Source: Maccoyibacter intestinihominis (GTDB lineage Bacteria; Bacillota; Clostridia; Lachnospirales; Lachnospiraceae). From it: a DNA stretch of 64,000 bases. The notes under the pieces were generated by a model, which was not told where the DNA came from, did not search any database, and saw nothing but the letters and a program-made list of their open reading frames with translations. The stretch's first letter is position 1. Each line of letters begins with the position of its first letter. The translations under genes were made by a program, and so were the position numbers. Location: NCBI RefSeq assembly GCF_040096355.1, contig NZ_JBBMEX010000015.1, positions 1-64,000 on the forward strand. Direction: 5' to 3'. Below, piece by piece: positions 15,989 to 23,094 of this stretch.

Positions 15989-17580
15989 TGGAAACAGTTA
16001 GATTTGACGAATTAGAGTTACAGCCGCAGATTTTAAGAGGGATCAAGGCAATGGGATTTGAGGAGGCAACCCCGATCCAGAGTCAGGCAATTCCGGTTGT
16101 GATGAGCGGCAGTGATGTCATCGGTCAGGCGCAGACCGGAACAGGAAAAACAGCAGCATTTGGAATCCCGATCTTACAGACCGTAGACCCTTCTAATAAG
16201 AAAACACAGGTGATCATCCTCTCACCGACGAGGGAGCTCGCCATACAGGTAGCCGATGAGATCCGTGCTCTGGCAAAATATATGCACGGTGTCAAGGTGC
16301 TTCCGGTTTATGGCGGTCAGGAGATCAGCAAGCAGATCCGCTCGTTAAAAGGCGGAGCACAGATCATCATCGGTACACCGGGAAGAGTTATGGATCACCT
16401 TCGCAGAAGAACGATCCGTTGTGATCATGTCAACAAAATTGTCTTAGACGAAGCAGACGAAATGTTAAATATGGGATTTCGTGAGGATATTGAGACCATT
16501 TTAGAATATATTCCGGAACCGCATCAGACGATTCTTTTTTCTGCAACGATGCCGAAACCGATCTTAGAGATCACGAAAAAGTATCAAAAGGATGCAGTCA
16601 CCATTAAGGTGGTAAAAAAAGAACTGACCGTACCAAGCATTGACCAGTTCTATTATGATGTGAAGAGAAAAGAAAAAATTGACGTGTTATCCAGACTTTT
16701 AGATTATTACGATCCGAAGCTGTCCTTAGTGTTCTGTAACACAAAACGTAAGGTAGACGAACTGACGAATGAACTTCAGGGCAGAGGATATTTTGCGGAA
16801 GGTCTGCATGGAGACATGAAGCAGTCCCAGCGTGACCGTGTTATGAATAATTTCCGAAAGGGCAAAACGGATATCCTTGTGGCGACGGATGTAGCGGCAA
16901 GGGGAATCGACGTAGACGATGTGGAGGCAGTTTTTAACTATGATATTCCGCAGGATGACGAGTATTATGTACACCGTATCGGAAGAACCGGACGTGCCGG
17001 AAGAACCGGACGGGCGTTTACATTTGTAAAAGGAAAGGAAGTCTACAAACTCAAGGACATCCAGCGTTATTGCAAGACCAAGATTTTAGCGCAGCCGATC
17101 CCGTCCAGTCAGGATGTTGCGATGATCAAGGCAGAAAAGATCATGGAGCGGATCGGAAATATCATCGAGGAAGAAGACTTAAGCAAGACGATCAATTTCA
17201 TTGAGCAGGCGATCAATGAATCCGATGACCTGACCGCAATGGACATTGCAGCAGCATTTTTATTAGATGCCATTGGAACACAGGAAGGAAATGTTACAGG
17301 CAGCAGTGACTATGATTTTGAGAATACCGGTGCAGAAGAGGGCATGGTCAGACTCTTTATCAATATCGGAAAAAAACAGCGTGTGAAGCCGGGCGATATT
17401 TTAGGTGCGGTTGCCGGTGAAACAGGAATGCCGGGAAGTCTTGTAGGTGCGATTGACATGTATGATAAGTATACTTTTGTCGAAGTGCCGAAAGAGTACG
17501 GAAGAGAAGTCTTAGAAGCAATGAAGAATGCGAAAATCAAAGGAAAATCCATCAATATGGAGCCTGCGAACCAGAAATAG
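15988..17580 (+). CDS. deaD: DEAD-box RNA helicase (DeaD/CshA/DbpA type)
   Basis: An ATP-dependent RNA helicase of 530 residues, probably in ribosome assembly or mRNA turnover, as for DeaD and CshA. Motifs run in order: Q motif FEEATPIQSQ, Walker A AQTGTGKT (about 46-53), PTRELA, TPGR, VLDEADEML, FSATMP, then in the second lobe FCNTKRKVDEL, TDVAARGID and HRIGRTGRAGR. A C-terminal RNA-binding domain (about 440-525; GMVRLFINIGKKQRVKPGDI) is of the DbpA/CsdA type, which binds structured RNA. The start is ATG 15988, with AAGGAG at 15977-15982 and a 1-bp overlap with the previous stop. Confidence 0.95.
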   Translation: METVRFDELELQPQILRGIKAMGFEEATPIQSQAIPVVMSGSDVIGQAQTGTGKTAAFGIPILQTVDPSNKKTQVIILSPTRELAIQVADEIRALAKYMHGVKVLPVYGGQEISKQIRSLKGGAQIIIGTPGRVMDHLRRRTIRCDHVNKIVLDEADEMLNMGFREDIETILEYIPEPHQTILFSATMPKPILEITKKYQKDAVTIKVVKKELTVPSIDQFYYDVKRKEKIDVLSRLLDYYDPKLSLVFCNTKRKVDELTNELQGRGYFAEGLHGDMKQSQRDRVMNNFRKGKTDILVATDVAARGIDVDDVEAVFNYDIPQDDEYYVHRIGRTGRAGRTGRAFTFVKGKEVYKLKDIQRYCKTKILAQPIPSSQDVAMIKAEKIMERIGNIIEEEDLSKTINFIEQAINESDDLTAMDIAAAFLLDAIGTQEGNVTGSSDYDFENTGAEEGMVRLFINIGKKQRVKPGDILGAVAGETGMPGSLVGAIDMYDKYTFVEVPKEYGREVLEAMKNAKIKGKSINMEPANQK

Positions 17581-17713
17581 GGTAAAGATTGTGTCTTTTT
17601 TCCTATGCAGGAAAAATTTTCAATGCGGTCTGAGCAGAAGTATGCTATAATGAGCGAAAGTGCATTTGAAAGGAAATTGTATCGTTAACATTTAAAGTAT
17701 ATTGGAGGTTATT

Positions 17714-18214
17714 ATGGAAAGCTTAGTTATCTGGTATCAAAATTCATTAGGAAGCTTTATGCCAAAAGAAGTCTTTATTTTTCTGGTATCAATGCTGCCC
17801 CTGATTGAATTACGAGGCGGACTGATTATTGCATCTTTACTGAAGGTGCCGTTGATGCAGGCAAATATTATCTGTATTCTTGGAAATATTCTTCCGATAC
17901 CGTTTATTCTGTTGTTTATTAAGAAGATTTTTGAATTTATGAAAAAACATAATATTTTGAAAAATTTGGTATACAAGTTAGAGGACAGAGCCGCAAAGAA
18001 ATCGAGTGGCGTGGAAAAGGGAGAATTTATTTTCCTGTTGCTGTTTGTTGGAATCCCGCTTCCGGGTACCGGTGCATGGACCGGTTCTCTGATTGCTTCT
18101 TTATTAGAGTTCGATATTAAAAAAGCATCTCTTGCGATTTTGATCGGAATCATTTTAGCAGCGATCATTATGGATATTGTATCTTATGGAGTGCTGGGAA
18201 GTCTGGTTAGTTAG
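17714..18214 (+). CDS. Small multidrug-export family membrane protein (COG2426)
   Basis: A 166-residue integral membrane protein with about four or five hydrophobic segments. The conserved text PLIELRGGLIIA (about 28-39) and GIPLPGTGAWTGSL (about 112-125) identify the Sm_multidrug_ex family (PF06695). Two such glycine/proline-rich half motifs resemble re-entrant loops of the DedA superfamily. Despite the family name, the substrate is unproven. GGAGG (17704-17708) fixes ATG 17714. An extended -10 TGCTATAAT at 17642-17650 is a likely promoter, so the gene probably forms its own transcript. Confidence 0.85.
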   Translation: MESLVIWYQNSLGSFMPKEVFIFLVSMLPLIELRGGLIIASLLKVPLMQANIICILGNILPIPFILLFIKKIFEFMKKHNILKNLVYKLEDRAAKKSSGVEKGEFIFLLLFVGIPLPGTGAWTGSLIASLLEFDIKKASLAILIGIILAAIIMDIVSYGVLGSLVS

Positions 18215-18241
18215 TGATAAACTAAGAACATAGAAGATGTA

Positions 18242-18279
18242 GGAAAAAGAGTCCATATCGGTTGATATGGACTCTTTCC
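18242..18279. terminator. Strong hairpin between convergent genes
   Basis: GAGTCCATATC (18249-18259) and GATATGGACTC (18264-18274) are perfect complements around GGTT. The flanks AAA/TTT and GG/CC extend the stem. No clear T run follows on either strand, so it may be a weak intrinsic terminator or an mRNA-stabilising hairpin. It lies between a plus-strand exporter gene and the minus-strand KilA-N gene. Confidence 0.55.
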
Positions 18280-18293
18280 GTTCAAAGAGAGGA

Positions 18294-19181
18294 TTAATTT
18301 TTATTTGCTTTATCGCCTAGCATTAAATTTGGATTTACATCTTTTAATTTTTCTTTTGCCTTATTTTTTAATAGTATATTCATTTGTGAATGTGCAATAT
18401 TTCTTAATTTCTGAAAACGTTCTTCTTGTAATAAACCGTCCTTTATCAATTCTGCGTTCTGGCTTTCAAGATTGATAAGAATAATTAATTCTTCTGCTGA
18501 TGCATAATCTCTAATATTTTCACCTCTTTTTGCTTCGTCGGGATGTTCGCTTCTCCATTCCCATGCTTTTTTTCCAAACAAAGCAACATTAATCATATCT
18601 GCTTCGTTTGCAAATTTATAGCCTTTTTCCTGTTCGGTCAGACTGTTTGTAATCAAATACTTTTGTACCGCATCAGTGTGGATATGATAATTAATTTTTG
18701 ATAAAGCTCGTTTTTCATCCCATCCAATAGCTTTCCTCTCAGATTCATCTTTCTTTAAACGCTGATAATCTTTAATGATGTATAATTTGAATTCCGGTGA
18801 AATCCAAGAGGCAAATTCAAAAGCTATATCAGTGTGAGCATATGTTCCGCCTCCATATCTTCCTGATTTTGAAATTATACCAATGGCATTTGTGGTTTTT
18901 ATCCATTGTTGTGGAGACATAGTAAATGCGTTAGAACCTGATTCATTTTTAAAGTGGTCGAATTCGACCACTTTAAAATTAGAATTATGTATCTGCTCCC
19001 ATAGCCCTAGAAATTCAATGGTGCTCCTTAGTCTCAGCCAATTTTTAACAACATCTGCAGGAGATGTCGAATTTTTATACTTGGCTATATCCGTTAGACA
19101 GATATATGCGTTTTCATCTATTGTATTTCCAATTACGCCTATTTCTACTCCATTTGCGTTTATCTTAGATGTCGGTAATAT
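18294..19181 (-). CDS. KilA-N domain protein (phage-related), no ATG/GTG/TTG at the expected start
   Basis: The minus-strand frame is open from the RBS region near 19190 down to 18294, about 295 residues. It reads a KilA-N protein from SKINANGVEIGVIGNT through LTDIAKYKN and WIKTTNAIGIISKSGRYGGG to a Lys-rich tail. Such proteins are phage or plasmid DNA-binding antirepressors or orphan regulators. The family N-terminus precedes the first standard start (GTG 18971) by about 70 codons. After a good GGGGGAG site the in-frame codon is ATA (19179-19181), so either a rare ATA start is used or the ATG was lost. Truncation at 18971 would remove the first part of the DNA-binding domain. A promoter with an embedded operator lies upstream. 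The gene is AT-richer than its neighbours and solitary, suggesting transfer. Confidence 0.7.
   Translation of the reverse strand: MLPTSKINANGVEIGVIGNTIDENAYICLTDIAKYKNSTSPADVVKNWLRLRSTIEFLGLWEQIHNSNFKVVEFDHFKNESGSNAFTMSPQQWIKTTNAIGIISKSGRYGGGTYAHTDIAFEFASWISPEFKLYIIKDYQRLKKDESERKAIGWDEKRALSKINYHIHTDAVQKYLITNSLTEQEKGYKFANEADMINVALFGKKAWEWRSEHPDEAKRGENIRDYASAEELIILINLESQNAELIKDGLLQEERFQKLRNIAHSQMNILLKNKAKEKLKDVNPNLMLGDKANKN
18947..18978. repeat. 32-bp perfect palindrome inside the KilA-N gene
   Basis: The two 16-bp arms are exact reverse complements with no spacer. The core GTGGTCGAATTCGACCAC is flanked by AAA and TTTT on both sides. It encodes FKVVEFDHFK of the KilA-N domain, and similar residues are usual for the family, so it may be coincidence. 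It would cruciform readily in DNA. Confidence 0.9.
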
Positions 19182-19218
19182 AAAATCTCCCCCTTTAATT
19201 AATATGATATATTGTAAT

Positions 19219-19247
19219 ATTATGTACTATCAGTACATGGTAGTCAA
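19219..19247 (-). promoter_or_regulatory. KilA-N promoter with operator between -35 and -10
   Basis: Minus-strand TTGACT (complement of 19242-19247) and CATAAT (complement of 19219-19224) are 17 bp apart. The spacer is almost filled by the inverted repeat ATGTACT-ATC-AGTACAT (19222-19238). That is the classical place for a repressor, which could be the KilA-N protein itself or an unlinked regulator. Confidence 0.7.
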
Positions 19248-19358
19248 TATAAAATTATTGCATTGGAGAAACGAAAAATCTCGAATGAGATAATATACAA
19301 ATATAAAACATTAAGATATAATGAATAGGAGTGAGAAGAACGTGAAAGGAGTATCTCC

Positions 19359-20171
19359 ATGAAAGTAACCATTGTCGTAGACAATATTGAACATGCAGGG
19401 ATTCCCGGCGAGTGGGGATTTTGTGCCTACATAGAGCAGAACGGAAAGAAGCTGCTGTTAGATACTGGGGCATCTAACCTGTTTGCAGACAATGCAGAAA
19501 AATTAAATATAGATTTAAAAGATGTGGATTTTGCGGTATTATCGCATGCACATTATGACCACGCCAATGGGATGGGAAAATTCTTTGAAATCAATGAGAA
19601 GGCACCGTTTTATTTGCAGGAAGGATGCGGCGAAAACTGCTATTTTAAGAAAGGCTTTGTCAGAAAATATATTGGGATTCCGAAGGGGATTACGAAAAGA
19701 TATCAGGATAGAATCAAATATGTTTCCGGGATTTGTCCGATTGCAGAGGGAATTTATCTGGTGTCACATTCCACGCCGCATTTAGAACAGATCGGGAAAA
19801 AAGAGATGATGTACCAAAAGACAAAGCTGGGCTGGAAACCGGATAATTTTTGCCATGAGCAGAGTCTGGTACTGGATACGGACAGCGGTTTAGTCATCTT
19901 CAACAGTTGTTCCCACGGAGGTGTTGTGAATATCATTAATGAGGTAAAAGCTGCATTTCCGGAACAAAAAATTACTGCATTAATTGGAGGTTTTCACATC
20001 TTCAGGCATCCGGAAGCGGCAATCCGGGAGCTCGCAAAATTAATAAAAGAAACAGGAATTCAGCGTATTTACACCGGACATTGCTCGAAGGAAAGAGGTT
20101 ATAGAATTTTAAGAGAAGAGCTTGGGGACATGGCAGGTCAGTTCTATGTCGGAATGGAATTAGAGTTCTAG
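19359..20171 (+). CDS. MBL-fold metallo-hydrolase (COG1237)
   Basis: A 270-residue metallo-beta-lactamase-fold protein. The metal motif HxHxDH is SHAHYDHANG (about residues 61-70). Further ligands lie in NSCSHGGVVN (about 187-196) and IGGFHIF, and the final YTGHCS (about 241-246) supplies another. This pattern fits the group related to dihydropterin-ribofuranosyl-aminobenzene phosphate synthase, a label of doubtful function in bacteria. The substrate is unknown. AAAGGAG precedes ATG 19359. The gene is followed 48 bp later by an acetyltransferase gene but need not share its function. Confidence 0.88.
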   Translation: MKVTIVVDNIEHAGIPGEWGFCAYIEQNGKKLLLDTGASNLFADNAEKLNIDLKDVDFAVLSHAHYDHANGMGKFFEINEKAPFYLQEGCGENCYFKKGFVRKYIGIPKGITKRYQDRIKYVSGICPIAEGIYLVSHSTPHLEQIGKKEMMYQKTKLGWKPDNFCHEQSLVLDTDSGLVIFNSCSHGGVVNIINEVKAAFPEQKITALIGGFHIFRHPEAAIRELAKLIKETGIQRIYTGHCSKERGYRILREELGDMAGQFYVGMELEF

Positions 20172-20219
20172 CACATGTTCTGATATGCCGGATAGAATCA
20201 AAATGTGAGGTACTAATCA

Positions 20220-20825
20220 ATGGAGAGAGAACATAACGAGATCAACATTCGTGTTGCCACGGTGGAGGATGCACAGCAGATTTTACAAATCTATGCACCT
20301 TATATAGAAAAAACGGCAATTACATTTGAATATGAAGTCCCTGCATTAGAGGAATTTCGTGGAAGGATACAACATACCTTAAAGAAATATCCATATCTGG
20401 TTGCAGAAGAAGCAGGTGAGATTTTAGGGTATGCCTATACGGGACCGTTCAAGGAACGTGCAGCGTATGACTGGGCAGTGGAAACCACGATTTATGTAAA
20501 AGAGGACAAAAAGCAAAGAGGAATTGGCAAGCTGCTGTATCAGGCACTTGAAGAAATTTCAAAGGCTCAAAATATATTGAATATGAATGCCTGCATAGCT
20601 TATCCCGAAAATGAGGATGAACACCTGACAAAAAACAGTGTGCAATTTCATGAGCATTTAGGGTATCAGATGGTAGGAACATTTCATCAATGTGGTTACA
20701 AGTTTGAAACATGGTATCATATGGTCTGGATGGAAAAATTTATCGGGGAACACCAAGTGCCGTCGGCTGAGGTGATTCCCTTTGCGGATATGGAGGATAT
20801 GAATTGGAGGACAGGAAAGATATGA
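20220..20825 (+). CDS. GNAT-family N-acetyltransferase (phosphinothricin-acetyltransferase-like)
   Basis: A 201-residue acetyltransferase. The acetyl-CoA loop is KKQRGIGKLLYQAL (about residues 97-110), and the core reads IRVATVEDAQQILQIYAPYI and AVETTIYVKED, as in the PAT/MnaT group, which acetylates amino-acid analogues such as methionine sulfone or phosphinothricin. It is somewhat longer than the usual ~170 residues because of a C-terminal tail after VWMEKFI. Its stop overlaps the start of the SseB-like gene (ATGA at 20822-20825). No strong RBS is visible; GAGGTACTAATC precedes the ATG. The substrate is not determined. Confidence 0.85.
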   Translation: MEREHNEINIRVATVEDAQQILQIYAPYIEKTAITFEYEVPALEEFRGRIQHTLKKYPYLVAEEAGEILGYAYTGPFKERAAYDWAVETTIYVKEDKKQRGIGKLLYQALEEISKAQNILNMNACIAYPENEDEHLTKNSVQFHEHLGYQMVGTFHQCGYKFETWYHMVWMEKFIGEHQVPSAEVIPFADMEDMNWRTGKI

Positions 20826-21250
20826 ATCATAAAGAGGAGTTGAACGTAGACGAGGGTCTGCGTGGCAACGAACAGATAGAAGAGGCAATCGCAGCACTTC
20901 AACAGGAGCCGTCTCAGGAAATGTTAGCACATACACTGACGTGCATACGCAGACGTATGAATGAAAATGGACAGGTCATCATAGCAGTAGAACCTCCGGT
21001 TGGAGATCAGGGGATGCAGGTGCAGGCGGTTCAGACAGATGACGGAGCGAACTGGTGGGTGGCATTTACCGGATTTGAAGAAGAGATAAAAGGAAGTGAA
21101 GGAGTCATGTCCACCTTTTTAACCGATATGGGACATCTGTTTACTTCTGCTTTAGAAGTAGAGGAGATTAGTGGTATCATACTGAATCCGTGGAACCGAA
21201 CATTAATGTTAAATAAAAAATTAATAAATATTATATTGGGAAATTGTTAA
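20822..21250 (+). CDS. SseB-domain protein
   Basis: A 142-residue protein similar to the N-terminal domain of SseB, the enhanced-serine-sensitivity protein. The visible pattern is VIIAVEPP, WWVAFTGFEEEIKG, STFLTDMGHLFTSALE and GIILNPWNRTLMLNKKLI, the last being characteristic. No enzymatic residues are known for the family. ATG 20822 overlaps the acetyltransferase stop by 4 bp and is preceded by AGGAAAG; an upstream in-frame TTG has no site. Coupling to the acetyltransferase suggests coexpression rather than a known shared pathway. Confidence 0.75.
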   Translation: MNHKEELNVDEGLRGNEQIEEAIAALQQEPSQEMLAHTLTCIRRRMNENGQVIIAVEPPVGDQGMQVQAVQTDDGANWWVAFTGFEEEIKGSEGVMSTFLTDMGHLFTSALEVEEISGIILNPWNRTLMLNKKLINIILGNC

Positions 21251-21274
21251 AGGAAAACGAAATGGCGTTATTGA

Positions 21275-21304
21275 TTGACAAAAGAAGAACAATTCCTTTA
21301 TACT
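21275..21304 (+). promoter_or_regulatory. Promoter of the ArsR-type regulator
   Basis: TTGACA (21275-21280) and TATACT (21299-21304) with 18-bp spacing, 20 bp before the GTG start. The -35 is a consensus hexamer. Confidence 0.75.
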
Positions 21305-21324
21305 AAAATGAAGAGGTGTGATTC

Positions 21325-21699
21325 GTGAAAAAAGCAGAAGATTCCCAATTAAATTATAATGAAGAAGCCGTGACATGCGTAAAAAATGAGATGATACCGG
21401 ATGAATATGTGACGAAGCTGGCATCCTTTTTTAAGTCGGTCAGCGAGGAGAACCGGGTGCGGATGATTTTCGCCTTATCCAAGCGGGAGATGTGTGTGAA
21501 TGACATTGCAGCGGCGCTTGGCATTTCCCAATCTCTGGTGTCCCATCAGTTAAAACTGTTAAAGCTCGAAGGACAGGTGAAATCCCGAAGAGAGGGAAAG
21601 AATGTATACTATTCTCTGGATGATCAGCATGTAGTAGACATTTTTGAAGAGGCATTAAAGCACATTATGCATCGCATGGAAGAGGGGAATAAGTCCTGA
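21325..21699 (+). CDS. ArsR/SmtB-family metal-sensing repressor (CzrA-like)
   Basis: A 124-residue winged-helix repressor. The recognition region is MCVNDIAAALGISQSLVSHQLKLL (about residues 56-79, quoted in part: ALGISQSLVSHQLKLL). The C-terminal helix contains D-x-H-x10-H-x2-H (DQH followed by HIMH, about 99-115), exactly the alpha-5 zinc/cobalt site of CzrA and SmtB. It should release DNA on binding Zn(II) or Co(II). The likely target is the His-rich P1B ATPase at 23095, 1.4 kb downstream, whose promoter has ArsR-type dyads. The start is GTG 21325 with GAGGTG ahead. The intervening decayed genes suggest the regulator and transporter were once adjacent. Confidence 0.9.
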   Translation: MKKAEDSQLNYNEEAVTCVKNEMIPDEYVTKLASFFKSVSEENRVRMIFALSKREMCVNDIAAALGISQSLVSHQLKLLKLEGQVKSRREGKNVYYSLDDQHVVDIFEEALKHIMHRMEEGNKS

Positions 21700-21719
21700 T
21701 TAGTAATGTGAAGGAGTAG

Positions 21720-21812
21720 TTAGAGCCGGAGGGCTACATTTTAAAACCGATTGACGGAAAGAAGTTAATAGAACGCATTGAGAATTATTTTCAGAGCGGG
21801 GGTAACGTATGA
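21720..21812 (+). pseudogene. Remnant of a response-regulator receiver domain
   Basis: Only the C-terminal ~24 residues of a receiver are left: GYILKPIDGKKLIERIENYF, with the conserved lysine and proline of the KP motif. A stop (TAG 21717-21719) closes the frame in front, and there is no start codon. It ends with an ATGA overlap onto the kinase remnant at 21809, which preserves the old operon layout. Confidence 0.75.
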
Positions 21813-22692
21813 TAAAAATGCAGACAGCGCTATTAATACTGACAGTATTTATTGCCTGTCTGTATTTTAGTGCAAAAAGAAAAAATGATATCAATCACAA
21901 GCTGTTCAACAGTATGCTGATTATGGGAATCGTAAACTTGACCTTTGACATCGTGACCGTTTATACTGTGAATCATTTAGAGGAAGTTTCATCGGTTGTC
22001 AATCGGGTGTGCCACGATATTTTTGTCTGGTACTGACAGTTATTTATGTGATACGCTACCGCTCGAAACTGAGCCAGAAGAAGCGTATTCTCATTCTGAT
22101 ACCAATGGCGGTAGAGATTGCAGTTTCAGTCTATCAGCTTTTTTATCCGGTCAGTCTGATTAGTGGTTTTGGTATTTTTCTGATTATGTTTTCGATTTAT
22201 TTGATCCATGAAAGCCCGGATATCCAGATGGCGGAAGAACTGAAAGAGGCAAAGGCAAAAGCCGAGCAGGCAAATCAGGCAAAATCAGATTTTTTAGCAA
22301 GTATGTCCAATGAGATACGAACCCCAATCAATGCCATTATCGGTATGGATGAGATGATTCTGCGGGAATATGAAGATGAAACCCTGCATCGGATGCGGAG
22401 TATGGGAGATATTCCGTGTAAAGATATGACGGTGATTATTCTGACTGCAAATGCAGTAACCGGGGCAAGAGAGGAATATTTAGAAGAGGGATTTACGGAT
22501 TTTTTAGCAAAACCGATTGACAGTACGCATCTTGAAAAAATGCTATGCACCTACCTTCCGAAAGAATTATTAGAAGAAGGTATGCCACAGGAGCATCAGG
22601 ACAGCAGCAAAAAAGAGGAAACCGTATCGAAAGATATTTTAGATGTAGATTGTGGAATGGGGCTGATTGATGGAGTGATGAATGAGAGTTAA
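21809..22692 (+). pseudogene. Decayed hybrid sensor histidine kinase
   Basis: A first segment (21809-22036) gives membrane helices ending in a stop. A shifted frame (22009-22692) continues with more helices, so there is a frameshift near 22020. The second frame then shows KSDFLASMSNEIRTPINAI, a HisKA box whose phospho-acceptor His is Asn. It jumps directly to VIILTANAVTGAREEYLEEG and DFLAKPID, the end of a receiver domain. The whole ATPase domain and most of the receiver are deleted in frame. The protein cannot autophosphorylate. Together with 21720-21812 it marks a dead two-component operon. Confidence 0.85.
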
Positions 22693-22747
22693 TTATTGAT
22701 TATAAAGTTCAGATGACAAATGTTGTATCCTAACCGACCAGTCAGAC

Positions 22748-22898
22748 GCTCACACAAAGGAATATTCCCAGTTTCCTTGTGCAGAACATTCCAATGAACC
22801 TCTGAAACCGGAAATCGTGTTCGCCGATGGACTCCACGATTTCCTGAGTTTCATTTCCCTTGCACAAAAAGAAACTTTTCATATTCCTTTGTGGGAGC
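22748..22898. repeat. 151-bp nested imperfect hairpin (MITE-like element or structured RNA)
   Basis: Four sets of complementary arms nest inside one another. GCTC (22748-22751) pairs with GAGC (22895-22898); CACAAAGGAATAT (22753-22765) with ATATTCCTTTGTG (22881-22893); GTTTC and TTGTGCA (22771-22783) with TGCACAA and GAAAC (22861-22875); and a central GAAAC/AAATCGTG with CACGATTT/GTTTC. No open frame explains it. The surrounding 22693-22980 is otherwise empty. No target-site duplication was evident by eye. Confidence 0.75.
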
Positions 22899-22988
22899 TG
22901 TGAATAGGCGGTTATAGAACCGTATTTGCCATCGGAAACTTATTGAGAAAAGCTCTCATTTATTTTGAGCGAAATTTAATAGAAGTAG

Positions 22989-23052
22989 TTGACAAATGGA
23001 AATAATAAGAATATTATAAGGATAAACATATGAATAGATGTTCAAATGAACA
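22989..23052 (+). promoter_or_regulatory. Promoter and ArsR-type operators of the metal ATPase
   Basis: TTGACA (22989-22994) and TATTAT (23012-23017) have 17-bp spacing. Just downstream, ATATGAATA-GA-TGTTCAAAT (23028-23047) resembles the 12-2-12 dyad of CzrA/SmtB repressors with two mismatches between arms. TGTTCA-AA-TGAACA (23039-23052) is a second, perfect dyad overlapping it. The likely binder is the ArsR protein encoded at 21325. Confidence 0.75.
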
Positions 23053-23094
23053 GATAATAAAATGATTAACAATAAGAAGAGAGGAGTCGATTTT

